A model generated the notes under the pieces. That model was not told the DNA's origin, did not search any database, and saw nothing but the letters and a program-made list of their open reading frames with translations. This document shows positions 33,261 through 42,472 of a DNA stretch of 64,000 bases, piece after piece. Where the stretch lies: contig NZ_CP108101.1 in NCBI RefSeq assembly GCF_036195325.1, forward strand, positions 5,456,001-5,520,000. Direction: 5' to 3'. Every line of letters begins with the position of its first letter. Within the stretch, counting starts at the first letter, position 1. The translations under genes were made by a program, and so were the position numbers. The DNA comes from Streptomyces sp. NBC_00234 (GTDB taxonomy: Bacteria; Actinomycetota; Actinomycetes; Streptomycetales; Streptomycetaceae).

Positions 33261-34718
33261 TCAGTCGTCGAGCGCAGCCTGCATGACCGCCCGGGCGATC
33301 GGGGCCGCGCTGCCGCCACCGCTGATGTCGGCCCGGTTCGCGGAGGCGTCCTCGACGACCACGGCGACCGCGACGGCCGGCCGGCCCGAGTTCTTCTCCT
33401 GGGCCCAGGAGATGAACCAGGCGTACGGCGTACCGGAGTTGTCGATCCCGTGCTGGGCGGTGCCGGTCTTGCCGCCCACGGTCACCCCGTCGATCGCGGC
33501 ATTCGTCCCCGTACCGCTCTCCACCACGTCGACCATCATCCGTTGCAGCCGCATGGCCGTCGTGGGGTTCATCGCCTGGTGGTACGAGCGCGAGCCCCGC
33601 TGCTGGACCGTGTTGCCGTCGTCGGTGGTCGTCCGGTCCACCAGGTACGGGTACATGAGGTCGCCGCCGTTCGCCACCGCCGAGGCGACCATCGCCATCT
33701 GCAGCGGGGTCGCCGTGGTGTCGAACTGCCCGATCGAGGACAGGGCCAGCTGGTCGTCGCTCATCTCCGTGTCGAAGTTGCTCTTCGCCACGCCCGAGGG
33801 GATCCTCAGCCCGCTGTCGTTGAAGCCGAACTTGGCCACCGCCTCCAGCATCCCGTCGAGTCCGACCTCCACCCCCAGGTGCGCCATCACGGTGTTGCAG
33901 GAGACCCGGATCGCCTCGGACAGCGACGCCTTGCCGCAGCCGCTCGCCTCGTTGGGCAGGACGGTCGAGGTGCCGGGCAGCACGTAGGGCGAGGGCGTGT
34001 CCGTCGCCGCGTCCGGGTCGGTCACCACACCGGAGTCCAGCGCCGCGGCGGCTGTCACGATCTTGAAGGTGGAGCCCGGGGGATAGGTCTGGCGGATGGC
34101 CCGGTTGAGCATCGGCTGGCTCTTCGACGAGGTGAGCCGGGCCCAGGCGTCGGTGACGGCCGACCCCGTGCCGGAGAGCCGCTCGGGGTCGTACGAGGGG
34201 GACGAGACCAGGGCCAGGATCTTGCCGGTGGACGGATCGAGGGCGGCCACCGCGCCACGCCGCCCGCCGAGCCCCTCGTACGCGGCGCGCTGCACCGAGT
34301 CCTTCACGGTGGTGACGACGTTCCCGCCGGGCTGCCGGCTCCGGGTGATCTCGTTCCACAGGGGGAGCGGCGCGAGCAGCGAGTCGGTGCCGGACAGGAT
34401 GTCGTCCTCGGCGTTCTCGACGAGGGTGGTGCCGTAGGTCTGCGAGGCGTACCCGGTCACCGGCGCGTACAGCGGGCCGTGCTTGTAGGTGCGCTCGTAC
34501 GCCAGTTGCTCGCCGGTGTCCTCGGAGCCGGTGACGGACTCCTCGCCGACCAGGATGTTCCCGCGCGGCTGGTCGTAACGGGCGATCGTGGAGCGGCGGT
34601 TGGCGGGATTGTCGTCCAGTTCGTCGGCCTGGAAGATCTGGATGCGGGCGGCGTTCACCAACAAAGCCACGAGCAGCAGCAGACAGAAGGCGGCGGCCCG
34701 CCGGATGTAGCGGATCAC
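33261..34718 (-). CDS. pbpA: Penicillin-binding protein 2-type transpeptidase (PbpA/FtsI-like)
   Basis: 485-residue class B PBP. An N-terminal membrane anchor (AAAFCLLLLVALLVNAARI) is followed by a non-penicillin-binding domain and a transpeptidase domain with all three motifs: SxxK in PGSTFKIVT, SxN in RVSCNTVMAH and KTG in VGGKTGTAQHG. It crosslinks peptidoglycan. The GTG at 34718 overlaps the FtsW-like stop (GTGA). The pairing of a SEDS glycosyltransferase and a class B PBP in one coupled unit is the standard arrangement for septal or spore wall synthesis. Confidence 0.95.
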   Translation of the reverse strand: MIRYIRRAAAFCLLLLVALLVNAARIQIFQADELDDNPANRRSTIARYDQPRGNILVGEESVTGSEDTGEQLAYERTYKHGPLYAPVTGYASQTYGTTLVENAEDDILSGTDSLLAPLPLWNEITRSRQPGGNVVTTVKDSVQRAAYEGLGGRRGAVAALDPSTGKILALVSSPSYDPERLSGTGSAVTDAWARLTSSKSQPMLNRAIRQTYPPGSTFKIVTAAAALDSGVVTDPDAATDTPSPYVLPGTSTVLPNEASGCGKASLSEAIRVSCNTVMAHLGVEVGLDGMLEAVAKFGFNDSGLRIPSGVAKSNFDTEMSDDQLALSSIGQFDTTATPLQMAMVASAVANGGDLMYPYLVDRTTTDDGNTVQQRGSRSYHQAMNPTTAMRLQRMMVDVVESGTGTNAAIDGVTVGGKTGTAQHGIDNSGTPYAWFISWAQEKNSGRPAVAVAVVVEDASANRADISGGGSAAPIARAVMQAALDD

Positions 34719-36094
34719 TGTTCGTCCTCCAGGACCGGCGCGACGACTCCTGTCTCCGCGTGATCGGGGTGCGGGGTGCGGGCCACGTCGCTGACCCGGA
34801 TCAGCAGCGCCACGATGATCCAGTTGGTGACGACGGACGAACCGCCCTGTGCCAGGAAGGGCATGGCCATCCCCGTCAGGGGGATCAGCCCCATCACCCC
34901 GCCCGCGATGACGAAGACCTGGAGGGCGAGGATCGAGGCGAGGCCGATCGCGAGCAGGCGCCCGAAGGGGTCGCGCAGGGCGAGGCCCGCGCGGTACCCC
35001 CGGGCCACCAGCAGCGCGTACAGGAGGAAGACGGCGGTCAGTCCGGACAGGCCGAGTTCCTCGCCCGCCGTCGCGAGGATGAAGTCCGACTTGGCGGCGA
35101 AGCCGATGAGGATGGAGTGGCCGAGGCCGAGTCCGGCGCCGAGCATCCCTCCCGCGGCGAACGCGAACAGCGACTGGGCCAGCTGGCTCGGTCCCTGCCC
35201 CGCGTCGATGGAGGCGAACGGGTCGAGCCAGTCCTCCACCCGGCTGTGCACATGGGGTTCGAACGAGCCGACGACGAAGGCCCCGACGGCCGCGAGCACC
35301 ATGCCGACGGCGATCCAGCCGGTCCGTCCCGTCGCCACGTACAGCATGATCACGAACAGTCCGAAGAAGAGCAGCGAGGTGCCCAGGTCGCGTTCGAGGA
35401 CCAGGACGCCGACGCTGAGCAGCCAGATCGCCACGATCGGCCCGAGGACCCGCCCGGTCGGGAGCTGGAGCTTCCACAGCTTGCGGCCGGTGTAGGCGAG
35501 GGCGTTGCGGTTGGCGGCGAGGTACGCGGCGAAGAAGATCGCGAGGAGGATCTTGGCGAATTCGCCGGGCTGGAAGGAGAATCCGCCGACCCGGATCCAG
35601 ATCTTGGCGCCGTTCACCGCGGGGAAGAAGATCGGCACGATCATCAGCACCAGTGCCGCGGCGACCGAGAGGTACGCGTACCGCTGGAGCACCCGGTGGT
35701 CGCGGAGGAAGACGACGACGGCGATGAAGAACGCGACGCCGAGCGTGGACCAGATCAGCTGGGTGGGTGCGGCCTGGTCCTTGGGGGTCTCCAGGTCGAG
35801 CCGGTAGATCAGCACCAGACCGAGACCGTTGAGCAGGACCGCGATCGGGAGCAGCAGCGGATCGGCGTACGGGGCGCGGAAGCGGACGGCGAGATGGGCG
35901 ACGAGGGCGAGCAGGCCGAGCCCCGCGCCGTAGCCGGCGACATCGGGCGGCACGGCGCCGTTCCTGGCGAGTCCGACGTCGGCGTAGCCGTAGACGGAGA
36001 TGAGGACGGCCCCGACGAGGAGGCAGAGCTCGACCCCGCGCCGCTTGGGCAGGCGTAGCTCGGGCGGGGGAGCGTCCGCCCTCGTTGCGGTCAT
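34715..36094 (-). CDS. ftsW: SEDS-family peptidoglycan glycosyltransferase, FtsW/RodA-like
   Basis: 459-residue polytopic membrane protein with about ten helices. SEDS hallmarks are present: FFPAVNGAKIWIRVGGFSFQPGEFAKI, LERDLGTSLLFFGLF and FILATAGEELGLSG. It polymerises lipid II and partners with the PBP encoded by the overlapping downstream gene. The ATG at 36094 (TATRADAPPP) is taken; a TTG three codons upstream is possible. The exact paralogue (FtsW, RodA or SfrW) cannot be told from the sequence alone. Confidence 0.94.
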   Translation of the reverse strand: MTATRADAPPPELRLPKRRGVELCLLVGAVLISVYGYADVGLARNGAVPPDVAGYGAGLGLLALVAHLAVRFRAPYADPLLLPIAVLLNGLGLVLIYRLDLETPKDQAAPTQLIWSTLGVAFFIAVVVFLRDHRVLQRYAYLSVAAALVLMIVPIFFPAVNGAKIWIRVGGFSFQPGEFAKILLAIFFAAYLAANRNALAYTGRKLWKLQLPTGRVLGPIVAIWLLSVGVLVLERDLGTSLLFFGLFVIMLYVATGRTGWIAVGMVLAAVGAFVVGSFEPHVHSRVEDWLDPFASIDAGQGPSQLAQSLFAFAAGGMLGAGLGLGHSILIGFAAKSDFILATAGEELGLSGLTAVFLLYALLVARGYRAGLALRDPFGRLLAIGLASILALQVFVIAGGVMGLIPLTGMAMPFLAQGGSSVVTNWIIVALLIRVSDVARTPHPDHAETGVVAPVLEDEQ

Positions 36095-36140
36095 GCCACG
36101 CAACGTAGCAAGAGGTGGGACTTATTTCCCTTATGTCATA

Positions 36141-36178
36141 GCGCGCCTGTCCCGGGGGACGGAACGGGACAGACGCGC
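36141..36178 (-). terminator. Hairpin terminator downstream of the SH3 protein gene
   Basis: A 13-bp stem (GCGCG and CTGTCCCG with CGGGACAG and CGCGC) interrupted by one C-A mismatch, with a 10-base loop, 18 bp past the stop codon at 36196. Confidence 0.8.
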
Positions 36179-36195
36179 TCGACGGTGCCGGACGG

Positions 36196-36639
36196 TCAGC
36201 ACCAGCGCGGGGCCGTACCGATGTTCGCGATGTAACGGGCCGAACCCCAGGCCCAGGTGCCGTTGGTGAGGAGGTACCAGCGGTTGTTGCCGTCGACGTT
36301 GTCGCCGGTGGTCTTGCAGAAGATGTGGACCACTGCGCCGTACGGGACCTGGCCGACGATCCGGCTGCTCCGGGTGGGGCGGTCGCGCAGCAGCAGCCCG
36401 GACACGGCGGTGACGCGGCCGAGGTAGTCGCCGCGGGCAGCCTTCGTGGCGGCGGCCTCGGCCGCTTCGGGGGTGTCGCGCTCCCCGGCGGCGGGAGTGC
36501 CGGCCTCCGTGTGCGCGGCCGGCGGTGCGGCCGGGCCCGCGGCGAGGGCGGGAGAGGCCACGGTCAGGGCCGCGAGGGTTCCGGTGGCGATGCAGAGACC
36601 AATGCGGCGGATTCCCGTACGGCGGGAGTGAGCGGACAT
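36196..36639 (-). CDS. Secreted SH3-domain protein
   Basis: 147-residue exported protein. The signal peptide ends ASPALA-AG (about residue 33), followed by an Ala/Pro-rich linker and a bacterial SH3 domain (VSGLLLRDRPTRSSRIVGQVPYGAVVHIFCKTTGDNVDGNNRWYLL, with the final Cys at the C-terminus probably paired with the internal Cys). Such domains bind cell-wall peptides. The ATG at 36639 has GGAGGCAGC upstream. Confidence 0.85.
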   Translation of the reverse strand: MSAHSRRTGIRRIGLCIATGTLAALTVASPALAAGPAAPPAAHTEAGTPAAGERDTPEAAEAAATKAARGDYLGRVTAVSGLLLRDRPTRSSRIVGQVPYGAVVHIFCKTTGDNVDGNNRWYLLTNGTWAWGSARYIANIGTAPRWC

Positions 36640-36744
36640 GCTGCCTCCAAAGGGAAGAAGTGGGGGGTGAGGGGGCCGTGGGGACACGGCCTTCGCCTCG
36701 CCTTTTTCACCCTAGGTTCGCTACGTAGAGACTGCAAAGCGTCG

Positions 36745-38097
36745 CTATCCGTCACTTCCGTCAGGTTCGTCCCTCTCCGGGGCGGCCGGCGGCGCTGTGG
36801 CTGACCGGGACTCCCCGCCGCCCTCCGGTCCGTCGTCGAGCACCACGTACTCCGGCAGAGTGAGCCGTGCCTCCGCCCCGCCGTCCGGAGGGTTGCGGAA
36901 GACCAGCGAGGCGCCGATGACCTCCGACTGCCCGACGGCGATGGTGAGTCCGAGGCCATGGCCCTTGCCGCCGCCCTCCGTGCGGAAGCGCTGCGGTCCG
37001 CCGGTCACCAGATACTCCGGGAAGCCGTCGCCGTGATCCCTGACGGTCACCACCGGGCCGTCGATCGTCAGGACCACCGGCGGCCGTCCGTGCCGGTGCG
37101 CGTTGGCGACCAGGTTCCCGAGAACGCGCTCCAGGCGGCGCCGGTCGGTCTCCACCCGCGCGAGCGCCTCGCCCGCCTGCCGGATCCCGGTCTCCGTGCC
37201 GGACGCCCGCACCACCCGCTCGACGACGGGCGCCAGATCGTGCACGGCGAGGTCGACGTGTTCGGTACGGGCGTCGAGCCGGGAGATCTCCAGCAGGTCC
37301 TCCGTCAGGGCCCGCATCGTCCGGACGCGGTCCCGCACCAGCTCGGAGGGGCGTCCGGGCGGCAGCAGCTCGGCGGCGGCCGACAGGCCCGTCAGCGGGG
37401 TGCGCAGCTCGTGCGCCACATCGGCGGTGAACCGCTGCTCGGTCTGCAGCTTGCGCTGGAGGGTGGACGCCATGGTGTCCAGTGCGCCGGCGACGATCGC
37501 CACCTCGTCCCGGGTGCGCGCGGGGCCGGCGGCGCGGGGATCCGCGACCCGGGCGTCGAGATCGCCCGCGCTGATCCGACGCGCCACCCGCGCGGTCTGG
37601 TGGAGGCGCCGGGTGACCCGGGTGACGGCGAACGCGCCCACCAGGAGCGTCGCGCCGATCGCCAGCAGGGAGGAGCCGACGATCGCGCGGTCGAGGCCGC
37701 GGAGGGTGCGCGCGCTCTGGCTGTGGTCGATCCGGGTCGCGAGCGTGCCGCGTTCGGCCGGGGCCGCCGCCCACATCGCCGGGTGGCCGCCGTCGTCGGC
37801 GACGAGTGTGCCCCGCTCGCCGTCGGCCGCGAGCGTGCGCAAGGGGGCGGGCAGGCCCGGCGGGTCGATCCCGGAGCCGGGCGGGAGCGCCTCGCCCGCC
37901 TCGTACGCGCGGGTCACCTCGTCCAGCCGGGACAGCGCCTTCTCGCGGGCCTGGCCGATGACCTGGCGGCTCACGGCGGTGTGGACGAGGACGCCGAGCA
38001 GTGCGGCGAGCGTGCAGCACATGACGGTGAGGAAGACCGCGGACTTCCAGGTGAGGGTGGCCGTCCAGGCGGGTGTGCGGAACCTGCGCCGCCTCAT
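36745..38097 (-). CDS. Sensor histidine kinase linked to a lipoprotein (CseC-like)
   Basis: 450-residue kinase with two transmembrane helices (TWKSAVFLTVMCCTLAALLGVLVHT; AIVGSSLLAIGATLLVGAFAV) enclosing an 85-residue sensor, a HAMP linker, HisKA with His229 in FTADVAHELRTPLTGL, and a HATPase (NLVANAHRHG, DHGDGFP, GKGHGLGLTI). It overlaps the upstream lipoprotein gene by ATGA. In the SigE system a lipoprotein (CseA) and kinase (CseC) flank a response regulator. No regulator or sigma gene is adjacent here, so the kinase is orphan or works through a distant partner. An Asp/Glu/Arg-rich tail ends the protein. Confidence 0.9.
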   Translation of the reverse strand: MRRRRFRTPAWTATLTWKSAVFLTVMCCTLAALLGVLVHTAVSRQVIGQAREKALSRLDEVTRAYEAGEALPPGSGIDPPGLPAPLRTLAADGERGTLVADDGGHPAMWAAAPAERGTLATRIDHSQSARTLRGLDRAIVGSSLLAIGATLLVGAFAVTRVTRRLHQTARVARRISAGDLDARVADPRAAGPARTRDEVAIVAGALDTMASTLQRKLQTEQRFTADVAHELRTPLTGLSAAAELLPPGRPSELVRDRVRTMRALTEDLLEISRLDARTEHVDLAVHDLAPVVERVVRASGTETGIRQAGEALARVETDRRRLERVLGNLVANAHRHGRPPVVLTIDGPVVTVRDHGDGFPEYLVTGGPQRFRTEGGGKGHGLGLTIAVGQSEVIGASLVFRNPPDGGAEARLTLPEYVVLDDGPEGGGESRSATAPPAAPERDEPDGSDG

Positions 38098-38771
38098 GGC
38101 CGCGCCGTCGCCGTGGGCGGTCTGCGGAGGATCTCGTCCAGGGTGGGCAGCATCGCGTGCTGCCGCTCGTCCCAGGACCAGGACGTGCGGTACTCGTACC
38201 CGGTGATCGCCGAAGGGGCGCGTACGACCAGATCGCGGCCCGCGAGCTCCACGCTGATCACCGCGTCGGACGTGGACATGATCCGGGTCAGCCCGCCCTT
38301 GTCGTGGGTGTAGACGCGCACGGAGAGCTGGCGGCCCGGCATCCGGACGGCGAGGACCATCTCGTCCTTGCCGTCGCCGGTCAGATCGCGGAAGTACGGC
38401 TCCAGTACGGGGCAGGCGCCGGGCCTGGTGCGGCACTCCTCGATGCGGCGGACCGTCTGCGCGGGGAGCTCGCCGGTGCCGCTGGACCGGTCGGTGCGGG
38501 CCTTGAGTCCGGCCTGCACCACCGCCACCGGGTCCAGCCGGCGCACATCACCGCCCGGGACCTCGATGCCGGGGATGCGGGCGGTCTCGCCCTCCCCGTA
38601 GTCGTACGGAGCGGCGGAGGCCGGGGGCAGCTGCGGCCACAGCCGGGCGGGGCCGACCGCGGCCGGGGTCCGCCCCGCGCTCTCGATACCGCCGCCGGTG
38701 TCGCAGCCCGTCAGGAGCGCGGCCCCGGCGGCGACGGCGGAGGCCGTCGTCAGGGCGCGGTACGGGCGCAC
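38094..38771 (-). CDS. Lipoprotein partner of the sensor kinase
   Basis: 225-residue lipoprotein with a lipobox ALLTGC at residues 18-23. The mature part contains a Cys pair (IEECRTRPGACPVLEPYF) and a VCBS/FG-GAP-like acidic turn (LTGDGKDEMVLAVRM). By analogy with CseA it may modulate the downstream kinase at the outer face of the membrane. The GTG at 38771 has GAAGAGG seven bases upstream; the stop overlaps the kinase start. Confidence 0.82.
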   Translation of the reverse strand: MRPYRALTTASAVAAGAALLTGCDTGGGIESAGRTPAAVGPARLWPQLPPASAAPYDYGEGETARIPGIEVPGGDVRRLDPVAVVQAGLKARTDRSSGTGELPAQTVRRIEECRTRPGACPVLEPYFRDLTGDGKDEMVLAVRMPGRQLSVRVYTHDKGGLTRIMSTSDAVISVELAGRDLVVRAPSAITGYEYRTSWSWDERQHAMLPTLDEILRRPPTATARP

Positions 38772-38898
38772 GCTGTGCCTCTTCTCTCCGCGGTCCGGTG
38801 TGCGCGGACCCGGGAGGGATCCGCCTCACCGACCATAAGCGGAAGAAAGTCCGCTGTGCCCGGTTCGTGACCGTACGGGGTGAGGGGGCGGCGTCGGA

Positions 38899-39222
38899 TC
38901 AGCGCTGGTACGGGTTCTGGCCGGACCCGGGAGGCGCGTACCCCGGCTGCTGCTGCGCCTGGCCGTACGGGTTGCCGTCCTGGCCCGCGGCGTGCTGCGC
39001 GAGCAGCTGCTCGGCCTGCTCCTTCGGGATCTGCTGCTCGCCGCCGCAGAACGTGCACTGCGTCGCGTACTTCGTGGAGAACGGGAAGAGCGGCACGAAG
39101 AACAGCGTGAACTTCGTGACCCTCTTGCGCAGCGTGTGCGCGGCGGGGTTGCCGCACCAGCCGCAGACCATCGTCAGGATGGCCAGCTGGTACAGATACC
39201 CCTTCGTGCCGAAAATGATCAT
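38899..39222 (-). CDS. Small zinc-ribbon protein
   Basis: 107-residue protein with two CxxC pairs (VCGWCGN and CTFCGGE) that should form a zinc ribbon, a hydrophobic segment (FTLFFVPLFPF) between them, and a Gln/Gly/Pro-rich C-terminal tail. The ATG at 39222 overlaps the HEAT-repeat gene's stop (ATGA), so the two are coupled. Function unknown. Confidence 0.82.
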   Translation of the reverse strand: MIIFGTKGYLYQLAILTMVCGWCGNPAAHTLRKRVTKFTLFFVPLFPFSTKYATQCTFCGGEQQIPKEQAEQLLAQHAAGQDGNPYGQAQQQPGYAPPGSGQNPYQR

Positions 39223-41342
39223 GGTGTGGTTCCCTTCCCCGTGTTCCCCAGCAGCGTCCGCCGGCACAGTGCCAGCAGCTGTTCGTCCTCATATGTGTCG
39301 TGGCTGCCGTACCCGCCGTCCATCGCGTTGTGACGGCGTACGGAGACGAGCTCGGCGCTCAGCACATGTGCTGCTTCCGACCCTGCACCAGCAGCCCCCA
39401 TCCGCGCCAGGCATTCCGCGACCCGGACTCTGACGTGACGGTTCTTCTCCCACGCCGCAAGGAGTACGGGGACCACGTCACCGGCCCGGCCGGTCACCTC
39501 CCAGAGGGCGATCGCGGCGTCCACGCGCAGCCACAGCTCCTCGTGGCGCAGCAGCACCCGCAGCTTCGGCGCCGCCACCGCGGCCCGCTCGCCCAGCCGG
39601 CCGAGCGCGCTCGCCGCCGCCCGCCGGTCGTGCACCTGGTCCGCCCACAGCCCCTCCATCAGGACCGGCAGCACGGTGTCGGCGTCCCCGTCGACCGCCC
39701 ACAGCGTCTCCGCCGCCTCCGTCGCCGCGGCGGTTCCCGGGCGCCGGAGCAGTGCCCGCAGGTCCGGGACCGCACATTGGGCCGCCGGCCCGAACGAGCC
39801 GAGCGCCCGCAGTGCCGCCGTGCGCAGCCACTCGCCGCGGTACTCCGGCGCGCCCCTCAGCACCCGCAGCACCTCCGGCGCGGCCTCGCCCGCCCGCAGC
39901 GCGGTCAGCCCGCCGAGCAGCGGACTCGCCCGGTCGTACGCCCCCTCGTCGAGGCCGACCTCGCCGAGCCTGCGCCGCAGCACCCCGGCGAGCGGGGCCG
40001 CCGCCGCACCGAGGTGCCCGATCGCGAAGCCCACGTCGTGCGGGACCTCCGGCCGGTCCAGGGCCGCCGCGAGCGCCGGCACCACCCGGGCGTCGCCCAG
40101 CCGGGCCAGCGCCTTCACGGTGGAACCGAGCCCCGGCGGACCGCTCGCCCACTGCTTCACCCAGGCCCCGGGGTCCGCCGCCATCCGCTCGGCGAGCGCG
40201 TCGGCCGCGGGGGCGGCGAGGCCGAACAGCTCCTCCAGTACGTGCGAGGCGGCATCGGCCAGCCGCGGTTCGGGATCGGAGAGCTGGGTGCCGATCAGCC
40301 GGACCAGCTCCTCGTACGAGCCGCGCCAGGCCCGGATCAGCCCACTGCTCATCCGCACGGCATCGACGCGCTGCCACCGGTCCGGACTGCGCAACTGGTC
40401 GGTCAGCAGCGCCGTACGCTCGTCGACCCGGTCGTCCAGGCCGACGTGCAGCGTCCGCAGCAGGTCGGCCGACCAGGGCGCGCTGCGCCCCGCCGACTCC
40501 TCGGCGGACAGCGCCCGCAACTGCCCCACCAGCGTCGGGACGCCGGTGTGCGGTGCCGGATCGCCGCCCGGGGGTGGCGGTGCGGTCTCCACCACCGGCT
40601 CCGGAGCCGGCGGCACGGACCGCAGCTCCCGCATGAGCCCGGCGACGACCGCCACGACATCGGGCGGCAGCGAGTCGGGCGAGCAGCGCGCGAGCTGGGC
40701 GAGCGCCGCGAGCCGCAGCCCCGGCCCGTACTCCTGCGAGGACAGCCCGCTCAGCCACTCCGCGGCCCGGCCGGCGAGCGGCCGGTGGCGCAGCGCGACG
40801 CGTCCGGCGGCCTCGACCAGCGCCATCCGTACCTCGTCGTCGGGCTCGACCGCCAGCCGTTCCCGCAGCAGGGCGAGGACCCGCACCGGATGGCTGTGCA
40901 GGGTGGCGAGGGCCAGCGGGGCGGCGAGACGAACCCCCGGGTCCTCGTCGGCGACCAGCTCGAAGAAGACCTCGGCTCCCGCGGTGACGGCCGCTGCCGC
41001 CATCGCGTAGTTCGCGGCACCCTCGATCTCGTCCTCGTCGATCTCGTCCTCGTCGTCCTCGTCCAGATCGATGCCGCCGATGCTGGTCAGCAGCTCGACG
41101 ATGCAGCCCCGGTCCTGTGTCCCGGGGTCCACCACCAACTCGAAGAGGAAAGGAATGCAGGCGAGCGTGCACCCGTACACGTCGCCCTGGTGATGGACGG
41201 CCCCGTACATGCCGTCGAGGGCGCTCTCACGCTCCGCCGGGTCGGCGGAGGCGAGGCCGCGCAGCAGCTCCGGCACGTCGTCGGCCGGCCCGTAGGCATG
41301 CTCCATCGAAGCCCACTCGACCTCGTCGATCCCCGCGAACAC
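39219..41342 (-). CDS. Large HEAT-repeat protein
   Basis: 707-residue alpha-solenoid. Repeated units such as PGVRLAAPLALATLH, PEPRLADAASHVLEEL and HDRRAAASALGRLGERA recur through the length; a run of acidic residues (DLDEDDEDEIDEDEIEG) sits at about residues 90-107. No enzyme motif is visible; such proteins are binding scaffolds. I chose the GTG at 41342 because GGGGAGGGG lies five bases upstream; the GTG at 41372 has none. Coupled to the zinc-ribbon gene. Confidence 0.88.
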   Translation of the reverse strand: MFAGIDEVEWASMEHAYGPADDVPELLRGLASADPAERESALDGMYGAVHHQGDVYGCTLACIPFLFELVVDPGTQDRGCIVELLTSIGGIDLDEDDEDEIDEDEIEGAANYAMAAAAVTAGAEVFFELVADEDPGVRLAAPLALATLHSHPVRVLALLRERLAVEPDDEVRMALVEAAGRVALRHRPLAGRAAEWLSGLSSQEYGPGLRLAALAQLARCSPDSLPPDVVAVVAGLMRELRSVPPAPEPVVETAPPPPGGDPAPHTGVPTLVGQLRALSAEESAGRSAPWSADLLRTLHVGLDDRVDERTALLTDQLRSPDRWQRVDAVRMSSGLIRAWRGSYEELVRLIGTQLSDPEPRLADAASHVLEELFGLAAPAADALAERMAADPGAWVKQWASGPPGLGSTVKALARLGDARVVPALAAALDRPEVPHDVGFAIGHLGAAAAPLAGVLRRRLGEVGLDEGAYDRASPLLGGLTALRAGEAAPEVLRVLRGAPEYRGEWLRTAALRALGSFGPAAQCAVPDLRALLRRPGTAAATEAAETLWAVDGDADTVLPVLMEGLWADQVHDRRAAASALGRLGERAAVAAPKLRVLLRHEELWLRVDAAIALWEVTGRAGDVVPVLLAAWEKNRHVRVRVAECLARMGAAGAGSEAAHVLSAELVSVRRHNAMDGGYGSHDTYEDEQLLALCRRTLLGNTGKGTTP

Positions 41343-41514
41343 GCCATCCCCTCCCCGCGAACGCCCCTGCACCCGACGGCAGACACCGCGATCCCGAAGC
41401 AGCGCCTGGGCAGAGTGTGCACCACGCCCCCGTCAATCCACCCTCCACTTGTGGCCTTTCCTGGGACAGTCACAGGAACGGAACCGGGGTGTATCAGAGC
41501 CGTGGGGAAACGGC

Positions 41515-42411
41515 TCAGGCCGGGTCCGGCAGCGGCCGGGCCAGGGCGGTGTCGAACAGCGGGCCGAGCAGGTCCCCGTACCGTTCCAGCCGCGCGGCCA
41601 TGTCGCCCGCCAGGAAGACCAGGTCTGCCGGTGTCCCGCACCGCTCGATCTCGTCCCAGGTGACGGGCGCGGACACGGCCGGCTCGGCCGTGGCCCGCAG
41701 GGTGTACGGAGTGGCCGTCGTCTTCGCGGCGGCGTTCTGGCTGAAGTCGACGAAGACCTTTCCCGGGCGCAGCGACCGGGTCATGCGGTGTACGACCAGT
41801 CCGGGCAGCGCCTTCTCCGCCTCCACGGCCAGCCCCTTGGCGTAGGCCGACACCCGGTCGGCGGGGGTGGGCTCCAGGGGGACGAGGAGATGGAGCCCCT
41901 TGGACCCGGACGTCTTGCCGTAGGCGGTCAGCGAGTCCGCGGCGAGCCGTTCGCGCAGCCAGAGCCCCACCGTGCAGCACTCCACGATGCTCGCGGGCGC
42001 CCCGGGGTCCAGATCGAGGACCAGCCGGTCGGCGATGCCGGGAGTCGCGGTCCGCCACTGCGTGGTGTGGAACTCCACCACCAGGTTGGCCGCCCACACC
42101 AGCGAGGCCAGGTCCTGTACGAGGACCTGGCGCGAGCTCTCTCCCTCGTGGCGCCGGACCTCGGCGGTCCGCACCCAGTCGGGCGTACCCGGCGGCGGGT
42201 TCTTGGTGAAGAAGCGCTGCCCGTCGGGCCCGTCCGGATAGCGAAGGAAGGACACGGGCCGGTCGTCCAGATGCGCGAGCAGAGGCGCCGCCGCCGTGGC
42301 CGCGTAGTAGTGCAGCACCTCGCCCTTGGTGGTTCCGGTGGCCGGATACAGCACCTTGTCGAGATTGCTGAGCGCCAGCCGCCGCCCCTCCACCTCCGTG
42401 ATCGGCGTCAT
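41515..42411 (-). CDS. ligD: LigD-type polymerase domain protein (NHEJ)
   Basis: 298-residue stand-alone archaeo-eukaryotic-primase-type polymerase domain of LigD, which fills ends during Ku-dependent double-strand break repair. Motifs include LDLDPGA (catalytic Asp pair), YGKTSGSKGLHLLVPL, and VFVDFSQNAAAKTTATPYTLRA. The ligase and nuclease domains are absent, so a separate ligase must seal the break. The ATG at 42411 has no clear ribosome site, so a leaderless transcript is possible. Divergent from the Ku gene. Confidence 0.93.
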   Translation of the reverse strand: MTPITEVEGRRLALSNLDKVLYPATGTTKGEVLHYYAATAAAPLLAHLDDRPVSFLRYPDGPDGQRFFTKNPPPGTPDWVRTAEVRRHEGESSRQVLVQDLASLVWAANLVVEFHTTQWRTATPGIADRLVLDLDPGAPASIVECCTVGLWLRERLAADSLTAYGKTSGSKGLHLLVPLEPTPADRVSAYAKGLAVEAEKALPGLVVHRMTRSLRPGKVFVDFSQNAAAKTTATPYTLRATAEPAVSAPVTWDEIERCGTPADLVFLAGDMAARLERYGDLLGPLFDTALARPLPDPA

Positions 42412-42472
42412 ACGATAAGAATCACACGAAAACAGGCCCAGACATTTTTTATGGACACAAAAGGGGTGAACG

